The position numbers and the translations under genes were made by a program. 64,000 bases of DNA from Cymodocea nodosa. Taxonomy: Eukaryota; Streptophyta; Magnoliopsida; Alismatales; Cymodoceaceae. The stretch covers positions 19,599,501 through 19,663,500 of the forward strand of contig CM072339.1 in the NCBI GenBank assembly GCA_036874045.1, written 5' to 3'. Position 1 is the stretch's first letter, and every line of letters starts with the position of its first letter. Positions 48,640 through 60,496 of this stretch are shown here, piece by piece. The notes beneath the pieces are model-generated. The model did no database searches and had not been told where the DNA came from. It saw only the letters and a program-made list of their open reading frames with translations.

Positions 48640-51600
48640 TACTGTAGTGCTGGGAAAACCCAAACAGGTGACATAACTTTCAACTTCTACTCTTACTCTA
48701 ACCATTCATGGGAATAATCTTCAATTTTATTATTCATAGAAATATTCCTTAATCTTATTAAGCTAACATATTTGATGAATTGTTTTACTAGAATTCCTTT
48801 TATTAAAGGATTAATAATCATATCATATGTAGAGATATAACTTAATTTTACTTCTCCTTTTTCCACAATACCACGAATAAAATAATATTATACATTAATA
48901 TGTTGCTCTTTTGAATTATTTGCACCACTATTAATAAGATTGATTGTAACTTGGTTATCATAATGTATTTCTATTAGACCACTTATTAAATTGAGATTTA
49001 AATTATTTAGAAATCTCTTGATCTAAACAATATGTAAGATAATTGTATTATAGGCTATATATTCAACTTCCTATGTATATTTTGCTACATACCCTTAATA
49101 TCTACTTTCCTAAGATATAACTCCTCTAAAGTAAATGAACAAATATCTTGAAGTAGATTTTCCATCATATTTATCACTACTAAAATTTGTATGAGAATAA
49201 CCAGATACTTTAAGTTCTTCTATTTCATATGTAAGCTTTTAGTGGAAAGTTTTTTTAAAATATTTCATTATTCTTTTAATAACTTCCTAATGTGTTATTC
49301 TAAAGTTACTTTGGTACCTATTAGCCAAACTCACAGAATATGCTAAGTTTTATCTAGTGCATAACATAAGGTATATTAAACTTTTGATAACTTGGGCATA
49401 TAATACTTTTAAAGGTTCTTTCCCCTTCTCAAGACAGTATTCTTTGCTTAACTTTTTCTTATACACACACGATGTAGGTTTTAGGATGCTATTTTGAATT
49501 TTAGATCTTTTAAGTATCGAATGTAGGTATTTTTTCTAATTTATACTTAATATTTTATTTTTTTGATCTTTGAGGATCTATATTCCAATGACATAAGATG
49601 TGTCTCCTATGTCCTTCATTTCAAATCTTATGCTAAGTTTTTTCTTCATTTTATTTAATAAATCAATATTATTTCTAATAAGCAATCATTCACATATAAG
49701 GATAATATTATAAAATTTCTCTCGCTTTTCATATATATACCCAATTTATTTGAAATAAATCCTATTTTCATAATTTAAGTGATCAATGTATAGAGGATTA
49801 TTTCAAATTATATATGATCTATTTAATTTGCATACTTTATTATCCTATTATTCTACCTAAATCCTTTAGGTTGACATAAATATGTTTTCTTATAAATCTT
49901 TGTTAAGAAATGTAGTTTTTATATTCATTTGATGTAATTTTAAATTTAAGTGTACCATAATTCCCAATATTTCTCTTATTGATGCAAACTTAGTCATAGA
50001 AAAATAAATTTCCTGAGAATCAATTTCAAACATCTATGTATAATCTTTATCAACTAATGAAACCTTAAATTTATCAATAGATTCTTTAACCTTCAACATT
50101 TTTTTAAATATCAATTTACACCTAATAACCTTCTTGTCTTTAGGTAAATCATATAGTTTCTAAACACTATTTATTTTCATAAAATCAATTTTATCATTCA
50201 TGCCAACAAGTTATAAATCTTTTTCATGTGATTCCATAACATCTTTATAAATTATGGGTTTTATGTGATTTTCTTGTTCCATATTAATTAATAAACATGA
50301 AGGCTTACAATAATATAAATGATAATCATCTATCTATGAAAGTTGATATTTCATTCTTTTGTTGCTAATAGAAGTCTATTCATTTTCATTTATTAGCTTA
50401 ACATGTTGATCATTATCTATAATTTCTATAGATTCATTTCTATTCTCTATATTAAGTTCTTATTTATTTTTAAGAGTTAATCAGGGACATTATTAAATAA
50501 TCATCACCAATTATTAACAAATTTTTTTTTATCATTATTATCATCTTACTTTTTTTCTTCTAAATTTTTGAGAAACTAGCATCTCTATATTCAATAATTC
50601 CTTTTTCTTATGGAAATATCTATAATTAAAAGAATTTTTACAATATCCAATAGATCTTCATTTTAAGGTTTTAAATTTTTACATTAGACCATAAATATTT
50701 AAATAAATTAAAGCCAATAATTCATTCAATCTATGCTCTTTTTTAAAATAATTTTTAGTCATTTTTTCAACTATGTAATGTTGACATTGTTCTATTTTGT
50801 ATTTTTAATGTTAGGTGAATGATTTGATCTTATCATTTGTTTAATTTTAGATTTGGTAATATAATCTAATCTAAAATGTCATAAATCACATTGAAATAAA
50901 TAACATAAAGAATAATCAAAAGTAGCAACAATATTATTAATTTCAATGTGAAATATAGAAATATAAAAAAGATCATATTTTGGTACATAAATGCCTATAA
51001 TAAAAACTTTATGACTTTTTCTAATAGACACACACTTATTATAAAAATGAACTTCTAGATTATGCTTCATAAATGTAATAATCAAAATCAAATTTTGCCT
51101 CGTACTAGGTGCATAAAAGTCATCTATCAAAATCATAATGATATTAATGAGATCAAGTCAATATGTATCAATTCTTTTCATATTTAAATATATATTGTTA
51201 CTTATATAGATATGTTGTTCATTAAGCTTGAATTCCATGAATGATTCCAACCTTTTCTTTGTTTTTGTAATATACCAAGTCAAACTAGCATCTATTCAGC
51301 AATCACTGGAATTGAGAACTACCACATTGTTACATTCAACTATGCCAATAAATACACTATTATTATTTAAAGTTTGTTCTAGATTTTTGTTATTATTTCC
51401 ATCTCTGTTAGGATAATTTACTCCAAAATGGTCAAATTGGTCATACATATACCAAGATCTATATGGCTTCTTTCCTCAGGTACATTTCAACTTGAATTAT
51501 TTCTTTTTTAACTTATACCTTGCATTTTGGGCATTATCAATCTTGAGATTTTGAAATGCTACCTTTGTTTCTTCCAAATTTAAATCAAATCTCATCTGAC

Positions 51601-53200
51601 TTGTCATAAATTCTTGCTTAGATGTTAATCTAGTTGACAATTTAGAAAGTTGGATTGGACCTTAGAGATGTGATTAGCATAACATAATTTGATAGTAACT
51701 TATTCAAAATGGTTAACATTTATAGTTTTTTTAGAATAAGGGTTCTACAACTATTAAGTTCTTAGCTATGAAAATCATATTATTCACATATTCCATGACA
51801 TTTTGTCTCTTTTGTATTTTACAAAAGTTATACTTTTGAAAAAGAAATTGCGTATAAATTTCAATAATTTTATCATATTTTTCTTTCAAGGTATTTCATA
51901 ATTTACATGACATGTTGTAAACTTCAAAAAACTTAATCAAGTTATCTTCTATAAATATAAACATAAGGTTTTTCACCTTCTCATCATCAACTTTCTATAT
52001 TTCTAAATTTTTAATTTCTGCTAATGAAGCATTCATTAATTTTTGTAGGATTATTTTCAATAACATATTTAATATTATCATAGATAAGAACATATTTAAT
52101 CTTTCTATGTCACATCTAATAATTTAATCCATTTATTTTTTCCAAAATCTATAACAAAATATAATTTTAATCAAATGAAAATCTTCCTAATCAATATTTC
52201 ATTTTTCCAAATAAATTTCTAACAAAATGCCTAATTCTACAAATTACGTAAATTTCTATTTTCAAGCAACAAGTTTACAATAAAATAACAGGAATGGGCT
52301 AAATTATTCAATTAACTTTCAGAAATAAAACTACTTAATTAAGCAAATAAGAATTCAATATTTTTTTATTTAATTATGCATGCAATAAATCAACTAAAAA
52401 TTAAATTTTCTTATTAACAATAAACTTTTGAAATAAACTATGATTTTTTTATTTTAAAACAAGCAAATAACAAACTAAAAAAAATTGAAATAAATAAAAA
52501 TTATTTTTTTAATATTTAAGAAAATGAATCAAGCAGAAACTTAAATAAAATAAATCAAAAGTCTTTTTTTATACTAATCTATTATATTGTTTACCAAAAA
52601 TTAACCTAACCTCCTACACCAAAGAACAAGGAGCGATCCAGACGTCTACGCACGTGCGGAGGATTTGGGGCGGACGCTGTTGCAGTAGAGAGCCCGACCG
52701 GTGTGTCGTCGGACGGAGACGTGTAAACAGCAGAATCTGGCGTAGGGCGGAGGGCGGACGCGCATTGTGCGGTCGCGGAGCAAAGGTGTGGTGGGCGTTG
52801 ATTGAGTGCGGCGGACGGTTGAGTGTTCGATCAGATGTGTCGCGTGGCGAACTCGTGAGTGGACCGGACCGCACGAGCACAGTGTGGATAAGTGGATTGG
52901 GTTGTGGAGCACGTGCGTTGACTGGGTGACCACACGAACGTGGGACGGGGTGCTGGTTGTTATGCGCGGACAGCGGGGGCTAGCACTTAGCAGATGCGTG
53001 TGCAAAGGGTGGCTCTGATATCGCTTGAAGGCATCCGACGACGACCGACGACGGCTAGGGTTCCTGCGATCAGATTGGGGGCTCCAACAGTGGTTGATCA
53101 TGTAGGAATTTCCGGATACTAGATTGTGAAGTAAATCCGGATTCATAGTGTGGTTGAAGATTACAAGAGCAGATTGATTGTAGGCTTTCCCCACTATTAC
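48640..53200 (-). mobile_element. Ty1/copia element, heavily decayed
   Basis: On the minus strand, from right to left: an ATATCAGAGCCAC primer-binding-like site near 53010-53023 with presumed LTR sequence to its right; a GC-rich leader (52610-53000); a zinc-knuckle-to-protease region near 51140-51520 (NNVVVLNSSDCWIDASLTWY near 51300); GAG-pre-integrase at 50879-51136 (DFYAPSTRQNLILI); reverse transcriptase debris across 49400-50700; and RNase H near 48950-49090 (EVEYIAYNT, EIHYDNQ). Every domain is shifted or stopped. Confidence 0.7.
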
Positions 53201-53261
53201 AAGTCCAGATCACGTACCACACGGACTCGCAGGTTTTTCCAAGGGCCTTCCCATCTACACG

Positions 53262-54270
53262 GACATGGCTTCTTTAAGTAGAGGTGGCGTGGCAAAATCT
53301 GGATGGTCTGCTCCTGGTGTGGGCAACAACAATAGCAGCCATTTCTATGTAGATCATCCATGACCCAACTTTCCAATGCATAAGGTATGAGGCATGAGTT
53401 GGATGGTCAAAGGGTTGCCCCCTCCGTTGCCGGAGATTCATAGCAAATTCATGCAACCCTTGACCTGGGCTTAGATGAAAATATTACATTATAGAACATA
53501 CATATATACCTATACACACGTATATATTTCAGAGTGATGTTGATAACTTTTTTTTTGTGATACTCTTTAGACATTTTAAATATGAGTATCTTTGATAGAA
53601 GGTAAGTCTTCATAAATACTTAAATAATATGATATATATTAAGAATATTTATATAATTGATAACATGTAAGTCTTAATAAATATTTAAACAGCTTCGTAT
53701 ATACAAAAATATTTAAGGAGATGAAAACTTACAAGAGTTCTTGTTAGACCTTAATATGATAGACAACTCTAAATATTACGTATTTTATCTTATAGAGATT
53801 CTCAATTAATCGAAGATACCATAAGTAGTCTTATTCATCAACTTGATTGAGAATATTGATTTAGGTAAGACCTGAAATGATGACATGTAGATTAAATAAG
53901 TGATGCACGTACTTATGATTTGTTAATGTTTGAGCAGAACTAACAATATTACTCATAAATATTGTATGATAACTTTTTAAGTGGTCACATATCTTAATTC
54001 TAATTCTATCTAAATATAGTTAACTTTAAAGTTATTACAAAATTAATTACTTGATAATAAATGTAAATGCACTTAAATAATTGTATAACTTAAATAACTT
54101 TGTTTACTGCAAAATCAACCGTCGCAGCCACTCGACATGTACTAAGGGGTTGCCATCTTTCGTGTAGATGTTTTGATTTTTTGCTACTTTTCTCATGCTA
54201 CTTTTTTTGCTACTTTTTGATAATAATAATACCATTATGATATGAACAACAAATACAAAAGCGTTATTTC
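53262..54270 (+). repeat. Unit X, copy 3 (downstream of prenyltransferase B)
   Basis: Contains the GGCAAAATCTGGATGGTCTG, AGCCATTTCTATGT and TTGGATGGTCAAAGGGTTGC landmarks of unit X, then an AT-rich insertion (about 53540-54090), then the CTTTGTTTACTGCAAAA and TCTTTCGTGTAGATGT end region. The first 500 bp of the unit are missing. It ends about 200 bp before the stop codon of prenyltransferase B. Confidence 0.6.
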
Positions 54271-54470
54271 TTGTGTCATTTCTTTGCGTACATTTCATTG
54301 AATTGGATGCGACAGAGGAAATAAATGGTGCAAATGATAGACGCCATTTTTAACGCAGTAGTAGCAGCGGTAGTAGTGCCCTTTCCGTCGATACTCTTCT
54401 GCCTACAACTCGGACCTTGCTCAGTCGGCAAATTTAATTTAATTTCGTCAATCAATTTATGGTACGGAAC

Positions 54471-57400
54471 TCATCGAACGAAGTGGATCAGGAAGTACTC
54501 AGCATATAATAACTGCAAAAGATGCAACACTTAAGTAATCAGTAGACAATTAACCAATTGCATATGATCTTTAATTTTAAACGTTTCAATTCTTTAAGGA
54601 CTTAGAAATGTAATTAAATGTCAGTATTTACCTTCCACACAGTCATATACCATTTTGACCAAGAAGCATTGCTCTTAAGATCAACATTTTGACAGATAAG
54701 CCAGTTGACGGCTGCGATTATTCCATGGCCCAATACCTGCACGGCAACAAGATTTAGTTAATTAATCGAAGTTTTTCCAATTAAAATATGATTCAAATAA
54801 AAAATATATGAATGAAGTCGTAGAGTTGAATTATCGATGAAACACTTACCGATAATGTCCTGCATACAACGTCCGTAGAAGTAGCTCCCACCCCCATGCA
54901 TACACCACAGGCAACCATTAAAGAACCAACAGAAAACTTGAACACCTGCCCACAAGATTATTTATTTATTTTATAATAGATGACATCCAACGTCTAAAGG
55001 TCGATCGATTAACCAATGCTTTTTTAGGGAATATATATATGAGCATGAGAACCAACTCTAATTAGTTGTGGTCGTGTGGATCATATATATAGAGCAATCA
55101 AAGAACACTCACTCTTTCTTGACCAAACCATATGGCAAAGGTTTGGGTGCCATCAGCCTTGTCTCCCTCAACGTCAGGTATATCCTGATCGAAAGTTTGA
55201 AATAAGTTACATAAGTAGATTAACTTAATCAATCATCAGATCATATATGCATGCGTTGTTTCCTCGATACGAAATATATATAGGTATATATGCTTCGGTT
55301 TGTGTTATGTAGGTACCTTGGTTAGTGCCATAAAGAACCACCAAAAGGACATAATTGCCGTAGCAAATATGATTGGCCTCGTGAATATCATTTGCTTTTT
55401 CAAAACATATACCTGCATGTTTATTATGGATGTAATTAATTATATATAATATTCGTTAGAGGTGGGATGGGAGGGCAATCAACGATCATTAAAGAGTTGA
55501 TTTTTGCATGAATCACCTGAAAATGCAAGAATATCGGAAGTTGCAATAGTAGACCTCCCCAGCTCACCATGAAAAACATAGCAAGGAACGGATTGCCCTT
55601 CCATCTGAGAAGTGGCAGCTGAAGAAAATGGGCAGAAGTTACAAATCATCCTATTTTCCAACATTATTATTTTCCCTACCTTGTCGGCTACTGGGCTCTT
55701 TATCATTTTTTCGTAAACAATAAAGTTCTACTTTAGATATGTGCCATGAGTAGTGGTCTAGGAATGATTGTACTCACTTTGAACAACTGCAAGTAATTGT
55801 GATTTTATTTTTAATGAATTGTTGAACATGTAATCTTATACTCCCTTGTTCGTATGATTATGATCCCTCGATCTTAATTTCCTGATCTTAATGAAATAAA
55901 ATTCATAATCTTAATTTCATCCGAAAATAAACGCTACTCACCTTGGCAGAATACGCAGTTCCTAGGAAAAATGCGATGACAACGAAAGCCGTAAGTGCAG
56001 GTGACCCAGACATCAAGGCCACCATAAGACTCTGAGGTATTTCAACGCAAACACAACATTAATTATTATTATATATGTATGCATTATGTATAAATAAATA
56101 AAAGTCAAATGATTAATTTAGTTATGGGTGCTTAATTTGAAAGTTCGTGCACGAAATTTGAGGGATATATATATTCCGTACCACAGCGACAAAGGCCACC
56201 ATTAGTATCGTTGCTGCCGTCACAGAAATCTCCCCGGTAACGAGTGGCAGATATGGCTTACTGATCTGAAATCATATATAAATGAATTAGCAAAATTAAA
56301 GAAAAAATGTACGGAAAATTACTGCTTAATTAATTAAGCAATGGACTTGTCTTTATACGAACCTTGTCGATGTCCAGGTCGTACACTTGGTTCACGATAT
56401 TAGCGTAAATGGTCATGAGCAAGGAAACGGTCAAAGCCTACCCATGCATGAGATTAATTAGTACTATGATTACCTTCCATGCATGATCAGTGAATAATCA
56501 ATTAATTAAGAAGGTTCAGACTCACGAATTACCTGAGCGAATCCCTGGAAGAATGCTGGAGTAAGTTCTGCAACGCTCGTGACCGGAAGGAATGAAACGG
56601 ACGAGATCGCCACCGCCTGTGATCAATCGGCCCAAACTTGGTGATCAATAAGTTTGTTTTCTCAGATGAAAGTTAACCGGAAGAGAATTAAACTACTGGA
56701 AGGAAGGACTTACGTTGCCAACACATACGTAGAGACGACACAATCGAACGAAGATGTCCAACCACTTGAAAATAGGGTTGGAAGTTTTGAGGGTGTCTAG
56801 TCCGCCGCTCTGCAGGGGAAGCGGTTGTGCCGACTCCTCGCTTGCGCTGGCACGCAACCGATGCGTTTGCGTTGGGTTCTTGGTCGTGGATCGGATGGGG
56901 GTGGCGTTGCCGGGCAGATCAGGAAGCGAGCAGTAATATCTATCACTCCGCGCCTGTGGGTGAGTGCTGGCGCTTTGCTTGCCGTGCAATCTGAACCTAC
57001 CAAATTAATTCCATGCGCATTTAACTGCTTGTTAGTTTGTCTGATGTCTAATCACAACCAATTAATGGATGTTGCACTTGAATCGGAAGGAGAAAAGCCG
57101 CCTATATACAACTAATTTTGATATTTGTCCTTATCGAGAAAGTCTTTCACAACAACACATGTAAGTACCTTTTTCTTGGAAGAACTGGGATCGAGCATGT
57201 TCTTGTTGGCGGAGCACCTGCAAACGTATTCATTATACACCAGTGGAAGAGGAAGAGGAGGAAGAAGACGAAGAGGAAGAGGAAGAAGAAGACGAAGAAG
57301 AAGAAAAAGAAGACAGAAGACAGAAGAAGATGAAGAAGAGGTAGAGGAAAAAGAAGAATAGGACGAAGAAGAAGACGTAGACAAAGATGAAGACGAGGAC

Positions 57401-57604
57401 GAAGAAGAAGAGAAAGATGAAGAAGAAGAAGAAGAAGAAGAAGAAGAAGAAGACAAAAGAAGATGAAGAAGAGGTAGAGGAAAAAGAAGAAGAGGACGGA
57501 GAAGAAGAGAAAGATGAAGAAGAAGAAGAAGAATAAGAAGAAGAAGAGGAAGATATAATACCTTTTGGCAAAAGCAAGTTGCCGAAGTATTGCTTGGCGA
57601 ACAT
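54471..57604 (-). CDS. UbiA-type plastid aromatic prenyltransferase B (homogentisate phytyltransferase group)
   Basis: Thirteen exons with GT-AG borders: 57562-57604, 57169-57217, 56714-56990, 56533-56616, 56363-56437, 56182-56265, 55942-56031, 55517-55618, 55317-55412, 55113-55184, 54850-54945, 54632-54736, 54471-54512, giving 404 codons without a stop. The exon plan is identical to paralogue A except that exon 2 and exon 8 are each one codon longer. The start ATG is intact (MFAKQYFGNLLLPK). The first Asp-rich motif is NQVYDLDIDK and the second DIPDVEGDKADGT, closer to the family consensus than in A. The membrane core also follows the family (FFLGTAYSAK, LPLLRWKGNPFL). By contrast the end of exon 3 reads RLCRLYVCVGN where relatives usually have an RPHT-like block, which may affect function. 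Likely a plastid-envelope or thylakoid enzyme; substrate unknown. Confidence 0.88.
57240..57556. repeat. Long GAA/GAC microsatellite in intron 1 of prenyltransferase B
   Basis: About 310 bp of nearly pure GAA, GAG, GAC and GAT triplets fill almost all of intron 1 between exons 1 and 2, with internal larger-scale repeats (AAAAGAAGATGAAGAAGAGG type, twice). All long open frames here are products of the repeat. Confidence 0.9.
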
Positions 57605-57681
57605 GGTTGGTTCTGGATCGATCTTCTCTCGAATCCTTAATTTTTTGGTTTGGCTGTTGTCCAAAGCTCAAGCACGACGTT

Positions 57682-57690
57682 CATTTATAA
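57682..57690 (-). promoter_or_regulatory. TATA box of prenyltransferase B
   Basis: TTATAAATG on the minus strand about 80 bp upstream of the ATG, next to the same GAGCTTTGGACAACAGC block that precedes paralogue A's start. Confidence 0.6.
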
Positions 57691-58789
57691 GCTCAATTTC
57701 CTTGTTGTTGACCACTTCGTCAATTAATAATGAAAAATGTGTAATCGTAGATCTTATCACGATCTCAAATAAATAAAATTTTGATCAGTTCTCAAAATTT
57801 CCTCGCAAATCTCAAAATTTACATTTTCACATAGTTTTAAACATCATAAATTTCAATCAAAAGAAAGCTTCAATCATAAATTTATTTCTAATTGACCTTC
57901 TCCTTGCCTTATATGTCACGCTTCGAGGTGAAAAATAATAACTATCGCAATATCAAAGAAAAAAAAATACACATAAATAAAAAAATAAAAGAATATAAAA
58001 AATTTCTCCTCTAGTATTATAAAATTGGATACCTATTAAAAGGGGTTTAACCTACTAACAGAAATATAAATCCAAAATCTGTAATCCACAAAAAAATGTT
58101 ATAGTAGAAATCCATATCAAAAACCCATAATTTAAACTACCTCCATATTAAGGTGACTTAGTCAGCGGATTTCCTGCGCCAACGATAGTGGTCGGGCGTT
58201 TACCAGGTTTTTTGTTCACATTATTAATTAGTAGTGCAATTACTTTGCAAGGATGAGTTTGAAGTGGACCTCACGCTATTTCAACGGTCAACCTGCCAAA
58301 ACCTTGAAGTTGCTTTCTCTTGACTTTAGAGGGGTTTGTGTATCCACACGAAGGAAAACTTTTTCCGTTAAGTATTTAGAATTTAAATTTTATAGATTTT
58401 GATGAAAATAATTTGAAATTCTGTACTTTTAAAAATTTGAGAAAAATTAAAATTTAAGTATTTGTACACATGGTAAAATTGAATAAAATTGATTTTTAAT
58501 AAATTTAAATAACAAACTAAAATTAATGAAAATGTTATTAACAAAGAATAAATTTACTTATATTAATAAATTAATATATTATTAAATTAAATATTTATAT
58601 ATCATTTATCAATTAATTAAGTATATCATTATTTTATTTGGATCATACTTGTATTCCATTTATTCTATATAAAATTAAATCAAAAATTATAGAAATTCAC
58701 ACATCTTACTTATATTACATTTTTAAAACAACAAAAGGTAAATTATATTATTAAATTCTATATTCCATTTGAATGTACAAAAAAGAGAG
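57691..58789. other. Upstream region of prenyltransferase B
   Basis: AT-rich, no gene. 58172-58242 resembles the displaced promoter piece at 36020-36090. Beyond 58380 it is featureless AT-rich DNA up to the solo LTR. Confidence 0.45.
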
Positions 58790-58794
58790 TATAT

Positions 58795-60491
58795 TGTTAG
58801 GACTCTAGTATTTTGATAATGCAAAAACCTATGTGAGGAAATCAAATTGTATTTCACAGATATGATAGCTCAACAAAAGATCAGAAAACAGACGAACAGA
58901 TGGAGAAAGTTCCAGAAGATACTGCTATAGAGCTACAGAAAAATCGAACAGTTACAGGTCTAAGTATCTGAAGAGCAAGTTTAAAGCAGCAGCAATACTA
59001 TCAGACAGTTAGAAGAATAACTATCCGAAATTATAAAGCATTCAGAGAGTTATGAAAGGCAGTTGGTTGAATGATCAGAGAGTTAAGGAGTTAACTATCC
59101 GAAAGTAAAAGGAAAATCGGAAAGTTAGAAAGGCTAACTATCCGAAACTTAAGTTATTCAATTAACCACGTGTAGAAATTCAGAACAGAAGTTTAAAGGA
59201 TTTTTCGGAGAGTTAGGAAGATAACTATCCGACTTTTTCGGTGAGTTATAGGTATAACTTTCCGGAACTTAAGTTATCCTATTACGCACGTGTAGAATGG
59301 AGAAGACGGTAGTTAAAAGCTTAAAAGGAAAAATCAGAGAGTTAGATAACTATCTAAAATTTCAAGAGAGTTTCGATGAGTTACAGTTTAACTATCCAAA
59401 ACTTAAGTCATTGAATTTTCCACGTGTAGAAATCCAAACAGAAGCTTAAAAGGAAAATCGAAAAGTTACTAGAGATAACTATCCGAAATCTTAAAGTGTT
59501 TCGGTGAGTTACAAGTATAACCATCCTAAACTTAAGTCAGTCTTTTATGCACGTGTTGAATTGAAGCAATCAGAAACTTAACAGAGGGTTATTGTAGCTA
59601 ATTATCCGACAGTTAAGTAACAGTTCGATAATTTACAACTATAAGTATCCAATTGAATGACAGCTCGCATTGTATGATCTGGAATCCTACATGGTAGAAA
59701 GACTTAAGTGATCTTTCGGTGAGTTACAAACATTCTTTGGAGAGTTACACAGCTAACTATCCAAAAGGTTAAGAAAATCGGAAGGATATCTTGAAATATC
59801 TTTCTGAACGGTAACTTACCGTATTTGGGACTGAAGTCAAATCAAGTACAGCAGAATAAATCCGTTGAGGAGAAAATATGATCGTTGGATATTCAAGCAT
59901 ATATACAGTCAGATCATTCAGTATTCAAAAAGAGCTTACAAGTGAGATTACAGATACAATTACATACAGAGATACAGTATACATTGCAGATCAATTATTG
60001 ATATAGAAGAAAGCTCAAATTCAGTTCAACAAAGAATCGATTGAAAGCTGGATTTACAAGAAGATTCTTAAGACTCTCCATGTGCTGAAAGTCTGATCTA
60101 AGAAGGATCATTTGGTTCGTGGCTTCAACCTGAAAGCTTCATTCCGTTGTTGGTTTGAGTTTCGACCTGAAAACTCAAGAGGTTAGTTTTCTGGAGTTTA
60201 TACCTGAAAACTTCTGTGTGGTTGGTTCTTGCTTCGACCTGAAAGTAAGTGTGTAAGTGTTGAGACACTTAGTGAAGCCCAAGTGACCCTTAGGGGTGGA
60301 CTAGTCGAGTTGATGAACCACCTAAAATTCTCTTGTATTTCTTACCTTTATTTCCGTTGTGCATGATATTTTTATCTGATTATTACTTGTGTAAACTGAT
60401 TAATCAAATTAGTTAGTAAAGTGAAAAATAGGCTTAAATTCACATTGTTCTCCATTCACCCCCCCTCTAGTGAAGCCATTCATTACTAACA
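58795..60491. mobile_element. Solo LTR (SIRE/Maximus-like copia) with perfect target duplication
   Basis: Starts TGTTAG and ends CTAACA, the matching short inverted ends of an LTR. It is flanked by perfect 5-bp duplications TATAT at 58790-58794 and 60492-60496. The last part (GTGGACTAGTCGAGTTGATG, ATTCTCTTGTATT, TTCACCCCCCCTCTAGTG) is typical of SIRE-type copia LTRs. No internal retrotransposon sequence follows, so this is a solo LTR left by recombination. The interior holds the hairpin and CACGTG array described separately. Confidence 0.85.
58940..59770. repeat. Hairpin and G-box array inside the solo LTR
   Basis: At least ten imperfect palindromes of the form TCGGA(N)AGTTA ... TAACTATCCGA, e.g. 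59117-59145, 59205-59232 and 59238-59265, usually in pairs. Each pair is followed by CTTAAGT..TTCAATTA and a CACGTGT box; boxes lie at 59167, 59287, 59421 and 59550 (120, 134 and 129 bp apart). CACGTG is the plant G-box/ABRE core. Confidence 0.75.
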
Positions 60492-60496
60492 TATAT

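Noticed and set aside
52646-53194. 182-codon minus-strand open frame in a GC-rich stretch
   Set aside because: It crosses a copia primer-binding-like site (AGCGATATCAGAGCC) and shows no recognisable domain. More likely the LTR end and leader of the decayed copia element.
57112-57671. Several long open frames on both strands (Ser-rich, Phe-rich, Lys/Arg-rich)
   Set aside because: They are readings of the GAA triplet repeat in intron 1 of prenyltransferase B; splice sites of exons 1 and 2 cut them.
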